Source: Chondrosia reniformis (taxonomy: Eukaryota; Porifera; Demospongiae; Chondrillida; Chondrillidae). From it: a stretch of DNA of 64,000 nucleotides. The stretch spans positions 8,289,901 to 8,353,900 of the forward strand of contig OX359194.1 in the NCBI GenBank assembly GCA_947172415.1. Reading direction: 5' to 3'. The position numbers and the translations under genes are program-made. The stretch's first letter is position 1; every line of letters starts with the position of its first letter. Shown in pieces: positions 59,301 through 64,000 of this stretch. Below the pieces are notes generated by a model, which was not told the origin of the DNA, ran no database searches, and saw only the letters and a list, made by a program, of their open reading frames with translations.

Positions 59301-62300
59301 ATGGAGTCCGACTTGAGAGATATTTTAGACCTCGACAAAGCAAATACAAGCGGTCAGACTCCTACTAAAGAGTCGGTAAAATACCAGAAAGTGAGATCTT
59401 GATAGAGAACATGTATTAGATTATTCATGGGATGGAGGGCTTCAAAATATGGTTTTCTGCAGGAAACGAAAAGGCCGAAGAAGGAGGCATCATTTGCTAA
59501 AAAGCCTTCAGGAATGAAGAGGGAGTTGTATGCACTTCTCTGCACTGACGTTGGGTGAGGATTAGCTGCTGAAAGCAGTGGCTACATTAATTGCATCCTC
59601 TGATCGAATATCTAGCCCCGGGGCCACCTCGATCGTGCCGACCGACACGGGGTCGGGCTACAGGCAGCCCAAGGCCCGACTAGGCAGGAACCGCGTCAGA
59701 GCTTGGAAGTGGATGCCATTCACCAACTCTGCTCGCATGGTAGCATTACTCATAAACTGGTTGCCATGGTGATGGGGATTGTATGGTCTGATTTTGTCTG
59801 CAGGACCAGCTGGTTCTCTACCATTGGAGAAGAGGTGGAAATGAAGGAATAGACTATCCCTTCAGCAAATTTAACAAGGTAGTGAGATGCATTGTGTGAC
59901 ATTTTGAGTGAAGTACGGAGTGAGGTAGGAATTCCCTTTCCTTGCAGACTATGTCTTTCTTATCTTACACTGAAGAAGATTACAAGGCAAGTAATTGCTT
60001 TTATACTGATTACTTGAAGTCACAGTTCTGTGCTCATACTCATCAGTTCTGTGTTCGTACTCATCAGTTCTGTGTTCGTACTCATCAGTTCTGTGTTCAT
60101 ACTCATCAGTTCTGTGTTTGTACTCATCAGTTCTGCGTTTGTACTCATCAGTTCTGTGTTCGTACTCATCAGTTCTGTGTTCATACTCATCAGTTCTGTG
60201 TTCATTTTAATGGTGGTAGTCTCTTGTGAAGTAGATATTGACTCCTCCTCCAGAAGTACCTCAGTGAAGATGACTGGACTAAGGAAGAAACTGACCGTCT
60301 GTTTGACCTTTGTCAGCAGTTTGACCTCCGGTTTCCTGTTGTCTGGGACAGGTACAATGCATGGGCAGTCAAGGTCAGTTGCTATGGCAACACTGTATCA
60401 GTCGGATGTGTTCAAACGTGAAGTACCTTGGACATATGTGGTTAGCATGTTGTATATGACATGGGTGGGACTTCCCCTTGTAGAGCCGTTCTGTTGAGGA
60501 TCTTAAAGAGAGGTATTACAGTGTCTGCAATCGAATTAGAAAAGTAGGTACAATCTCAATATTGTTAAACTCTTCTCTGATAAGTGTTATTGTGTGAATG
60601 TGTTAGGTGAGGTGTACTGATCAAGATAACATGGAGTCTGAGCTGGTGGCCTATGACGGGGATCATGAGAAAAGGAGGAAGGAACAGTTAGAGAGACTGT
60701 ATATGAGAACAAAGGAACAGGTTCTTTGATGTGGTTACCCTGCCCCCCTTCCCCTAGGTGGTGGGGTTGCTATGTGGTTACCCTGCCCCTCCCCTAGGAG
60801 GTGGGGTTGCTATGTGGTCAACTTGATCTTTGTTGTTTAGGTTGAGGAAGAGGAGATGTTAATAACTGAGCTGAAGAAGATTGAGTTGCGCAAGAAGGAG
60901 AGAGAAAAGAAACAACAAGATCTTCAAAAGTTGATTTCACAAGCCGACCAGTCAAGTGAAGCGAGGTGGTTCTAACCGTCTACATAATCACCAAACGTTA
61001 TGTCTTTATTTTGTATGATATTCAGGAAGACAATCAAAAAGACACCAATTTCCAAGTTCAAAAAGGTACCAGTGACGCAACAGAAACAGGTCAGTAGTCA
61101 ATGTGGTTCCTAATAACAGGGGTATCCCCTTTGGTCACCCAATTAACAGGTAGATAGGTCTAATAGGAAGCTTTGCTGTGTGGCCTTCTACTTTGCCCTA
61201 ATTGATTTGTATTAATTAACAGTTGCACTATGACTGAAAGGTCAATCACAGTAGTACAGTGCTGTATATATTGGGGTACAGCATTGGTGTCTGCTGCTCT
61301 ATTATGAGTGTTACTTAATTCAGATTCCAGAGACTAATCCAGGAGTGTTCAAATCCTATGACAAGTCTAGTGGAGTGACCCTCAGAGGAAACAAGGTCAG
61401 CTCCTCCTCTGCCCCAACTCAATGGACAACTGCTCACTTCCTCTTCTGTGTGCTCTATGTATACTGCTGTCTCCCCCCTCTCCCTCTCTCCCTCTCCCCC
61501 TCTCTCCCTCTCCCCCTCTCTCCCTCTCTCCCCTCTCTCCCTCTCTCCCCTCTTATGTGCTGCAGATGAAGATGCCAGTGACCATAGGACAAAAGAAGGC
61601 AAAGCTTATTGAACAACTCCTTGAGGAAATGTCTGTTGGTATGCATATATGTCCTGTGGATGTCACTTTCCACCTCTTTGTGTCATCACTCTGTCCCTGT
61701 ATCTTGTAGATTTGCATCCAATGCCAACAGAAAACATTTGTGTGCAATTCAATGAATTAAGGTTCATAGTTGATTTGGTTTATGCATGTAAATGTTACTG
61801 ATTTCAATAACTAGTGTGTATGTATTAGTGTGAAGAGTTGCTTCCTGTATGCCTTATATGGCTCCTCTGTCCATCTTTGCTGTAGGAATGACATTCTGCT
61901 GTTGTTGGATCTCAAGGCTGGTTGTGATGCGTGTGATTTTGAATATCAGTCATTAAAGTATGAAACAAATGTTTTATTTGCACCATCCATCTTCCCAATC
62001 ATCCATCCACCTACCCAATCATCCATCCATCTTCCCAATCATCCATCCACCTACCCAATCATCCATCCACCTACCCAATCATCCATCCACCTACCCAATC
62101 ATCCATTCTCCTATAGACATCAATATGAAGCTCTTCCTCCTGAAAAACAAGCTAAAATTAGTCTTCCAGGTGAGGCCACAAGAGTCAAGTGTTACAAAAT
62201 ACACATTTTTCTAATTTTTTTGTTTTTTTGCTTAATTATCCAGAAATCTCCTCTTCTCCAAAGAAAGTAAGAACTCATGGTTACAAATTATCTTTCTCTG

Positions 62301-62645
62301 CCCTTGAGTAACAAGTAAAAGTTCTGATATTGAATTGTTTCTCATCTGTCTATAGCAAGTCTCAGCCTTCCTACCAGTCATGGAGGTACCACCTCTATCA
62401 AACCAGTCTGTGAGTTGATACACAACTGATACAATACTCCTTCATGCTTGTGAACATAAAGCTGCCTTACTAATACTTTCAATACCTCACAAATATGCCT
62501 GATTCGAGTCAAAGAAAAACTCATAGTTGCTCAATCTTTAGCACATTACCATATAGCTCTTGTAATGAGTTCTATTCCTTTTGTTCTGCAGAGAAAGAGA
62601 AGACCTCTTGGAGCTGAAACTCCTCACAAGAAGAAGAAGGCTTGA
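59301..62645 (+). CDS. DMAP1: DNA methyltransferase 1-associated protein 1
   Basis: DMAP1 (Swc4/Eaf2) is a shared subunit of the NuA4/TIP60 acetyltransferase and SRCAP/SWR1 complexes. Eighteen exons: 59301..59375, 59463..59554, 59616..59739, 59804..59878, 59948..59986, 60254..60373, 60484..60543, 60607..60720, 60841..60965, 61026..61089, 61324..61395, 61566..61638, 61710..61761, 61886..61957, 62117..62169, 62244..62266, 62356..62409 and 62592..62645; 446 residues (human 467). Marks are RDILDLDKA, KRELYALLCTDVG, WKWMPFTNSAR, YHWRRGG, the SANT-like DDWTKEETDRLFDLCQQFDL, SVEDLKERYYSVCNRIRK and the basic C-terminus SRKRRPLGAETPHKKKKA. Intron 5 uses a GC donor (AAG|GCAAGT). Several introns hold minisatellites. 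Confidence 0.95.
60023..60210. repeat. 21-bp minisatellite in the GC-AG intron of DMAP1, nine copies
   Basis: CAGTTCTGTGTTCGTACTCA plus T repeats every 21 bp from 60023, with C/T and G/A changes. It starts 36 bp after the GC donor and fills most of the intron. The period keeps several frames open on both strands. Confidence 0.9.
60722..60818. repeat. About 50-bp tandem duplication in DMAP1 intron 8
   Basis: GTGGTTACCCTGCCCC...CCCCTAGG.GGTGGGGTTGCTAT occurs twice. Each copy contains a CCCCTAG that looks like a splice acceptor, but the frame places the exon 9 start at 60841. Confidence 0.75.
61470..61552. repeat. CCCTCTCT pyrimidine tract in DMAP1 intron 11
   Basis: About 80 bp of pure C/T (CCCTCTCTCCCTCTCCCCCT type) ending just before the acceptor of exon 12 (61566). 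Confidence 0.85.
61984..62109. repeat. 20-bp minisatellite in DMAP1 intron 14
   Basis: ATCCATCCACCTACCCAATC, about six copies with C/T and A/T changes, running to within 10 bp of the exon 15 acceptor. Confidence 0.85.
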
Positions 62646-62998
62646 ATGATAGAACTGACACTGCACAATCACTCAATTAATCACCTTGCGCAAACATTTC
62701 ATTATACATCATATGTACTATAATTGTGGGCGACTAGTATATAAAATAGCACGTGTTGCGTTGTAGCGCGCATTTACCGGGCAAGATCGGGAGAGAGCTG
62801 TAAGTTAAGTTATTAAAGGGTACAGTAGCCACTTTTAGAGTGGGAATAATATACATGTTTCTAGATCAGCTGCAAGGTGCAATTTTCCTACATAATCCTT
62901 TCATTACTAACTTGTCGGGAAAATAATTCCCAAGTCTTTAAGGGACGATTGAGTTTGCCATATTAATAAGTTCAGCTAAACTGACGTTTTGCATAGTA

Positions 62999-63211
62999 GA
63001 ACCTCGCTTATCCGAGCCCTGTGTTTAGTATGTAGACTCGAGAATCGTTCGGATAGGTGAAGTAGAATTAATTATTCTAGAATTAGCTATGTTATGTAAG
63101 CATGGCGCCAGCAAAGAGGCATGCAACGACTGCTTTAGGGCTCGTATCAAAATGGCGGATGCACGTCCACCAGATCTCTTCTGATGATCAAGTTTCGGAT
63201 AAACGAGGTTC
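62999..63211. mobile_element. MITE with pogo/Tigger-like termini
   Basis: Left TIR GAACCTCGCTTATCCGA (62999-63015) and right TIR TCGGATAAACGAGGTTC (63195-63211) are inverted copies with one mismatch in 17. The GAACCTCGYTTATCCG terminus is typical of Tc1/mariner-pogo (Tigger) elements. It is 213 bp with no transposase, so non-autonomous. TA dinucleotides lie close outside both ends, fitting a TA target. Confidence 0.7.
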
Positions 63212-63377
63212 ATTAACAGTACAGTAAATATGTGTTACTGAATGTCTAAATGTGTTTACCTCTAAATTTGTTTATTAGTTTTCAAGCTAGTTGTTGTGAC
63301 TTTCTCTTAGAAGAGGAGCTAATTTGAAACACTTGTCGACCAAGTATAACTTCAATACAATATAGTATTCAGTGATT

Positions 63378-63982
63378 ATGAGCGAAGATTGGGATACCGA
63401 CGATACGAGCGTTACACCGGTGCAAAGCTTCGTAAGTTGAGACACTTTCGTAAATGTTGCCGAAGGTTTAGGATAAGGTTTATATATTGAAAATCTGGTA
63501 CAGTTAGCATATTACATTCATTATGCGTTACTCTAGACAGTAAATGAGTTTACCAATGCACTGTATTGTAAGCGTGTCGTTGAGATGGAAGTTAACGTTA
63601 GCTTGTGTACAGCAGTGACATGAGCATGTCATAGATATAGCTACACTGCAGTAGATGTAGGTGGAAGATCTGTAGTCATTTGTGACAACTGACAAGGCCT
63701 TATCAGAATGTATTGTAAGGAAGAATATTGAGATAATCTTACATAGGGATGGCAATTACTAATTAAACACTGCAAGTGGTATTGAGGGGTAGCTGAAGGA
63801 CCACCCACTGTCAAGGAAGCCATGGAATGGCTCCTTAGTTTGCCCACCTAATATGGTAAAGACATCTAGCATTGTCATCCATTCCATCTCCTGTACAATG
63901 TACATAGGGATTCCAGTCTGGAGGAGATGGAGGAGGTTTTGGTGCCTCGTCCAATGGCTGGGATGAGGGCAGTACCTCCACA
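63378..63982 (+). CDS. Glycine-rich protein, first two coding exons, partial (possible Vasa/DDX4-type helicase)
   Basis: Exon 1, 63378..63431, encodes MSEDWDTDDTSVTPVQSF; exon 2, 63908..63982, encodes GFQSGGDGGGFGASSNGWDE followed by a Ser/Thr stretch. Both have gtaagt donors, and the reading frame is continuous (phase 0). The gene runs off the right edge. An acidic MxxEDW start followed by Gly/Phe/Ser-rich sequence is seen in Vasa/DDX4 RNA helicases, but also in other RNA-binding proteins, so the name is only a guess. Confidence 0.45.
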
Positions 63983-64000
63983 GTAAGTTGATAGGAACAT

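Overview
The window looks like nuclear DNA from an early-branching animal, most likely a demosponge (Amphimedon-like). It is AT-rich and codes for ordinary animal housekeeping proteins. Introns are mostly short with canonical GT-AG ends. Start codons of divergent neighbours lie 27-110 bp apart, and many introns hold minisatellites or small terminal-inverted-repeat elements. A full mitochondrial-type MSH1 also fits, because that gene is lost from most animals but has been reported in some sponges. The species is inferred, not proven. Exon models were built by hand from splice signals, reading frame and remembered family sequences; no search was run.

Left part (1-24 kb): the 5' end of AP1M (-) diverges from NKAPD1 (+). 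About 3.5 kb follow with only decayed coding-like pieces. A 12-exon secreted collagen (-) carries a 22-copy coding minisatellite. SNRPA1 and CHERP, both U2 snRNP proteins, follow in tandem (+), then NIPSNAP (+). RTCA (-) and MMACHC (+) have start codons 27 bp apart.

Middle (24-40.6 kb): a two-exon membrane protein (-) combines a stanniocalcin-like Cys pattern with CGDG/GDGC repeats of the kind seen in PAPP-A. About 12.5 kb with almost no coding signal follows. It holds two perfect DR1 nuclear-receptor half-site pairs, a perfect 30-bp palindrome with ETS cores, a tandem duplication, a second copy of a repeat that also sits in CHERP, and a few weak candidate exons.

Right part (40.6-64 kb): intronless RBM19 (+); a DOMON/cytochrome b561 reductase (-) divergent from a PRR5/Protor homologue (+); OXCT1 (+) 71 bp behind PRR5; a 20-exon MSH1 (+); a small two-TM protein (-) divergent from intronless ALG2 (+); DMAP1 (+) with one GC-AG intron; a pogo/Tigger-like TIR element; and the first two coding exons of a glycine-rich protein that runs off the end.

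The genes do not form one pathway. Repeated themes are divergent promoters, tight tandem runs (SNRPA1-CHERP-NIPSNAP, PRR5-OXCT1-MSH1, ALG2-DMAP1), and repeat expansion inside introns, in one case multiplying a splice acceptor.
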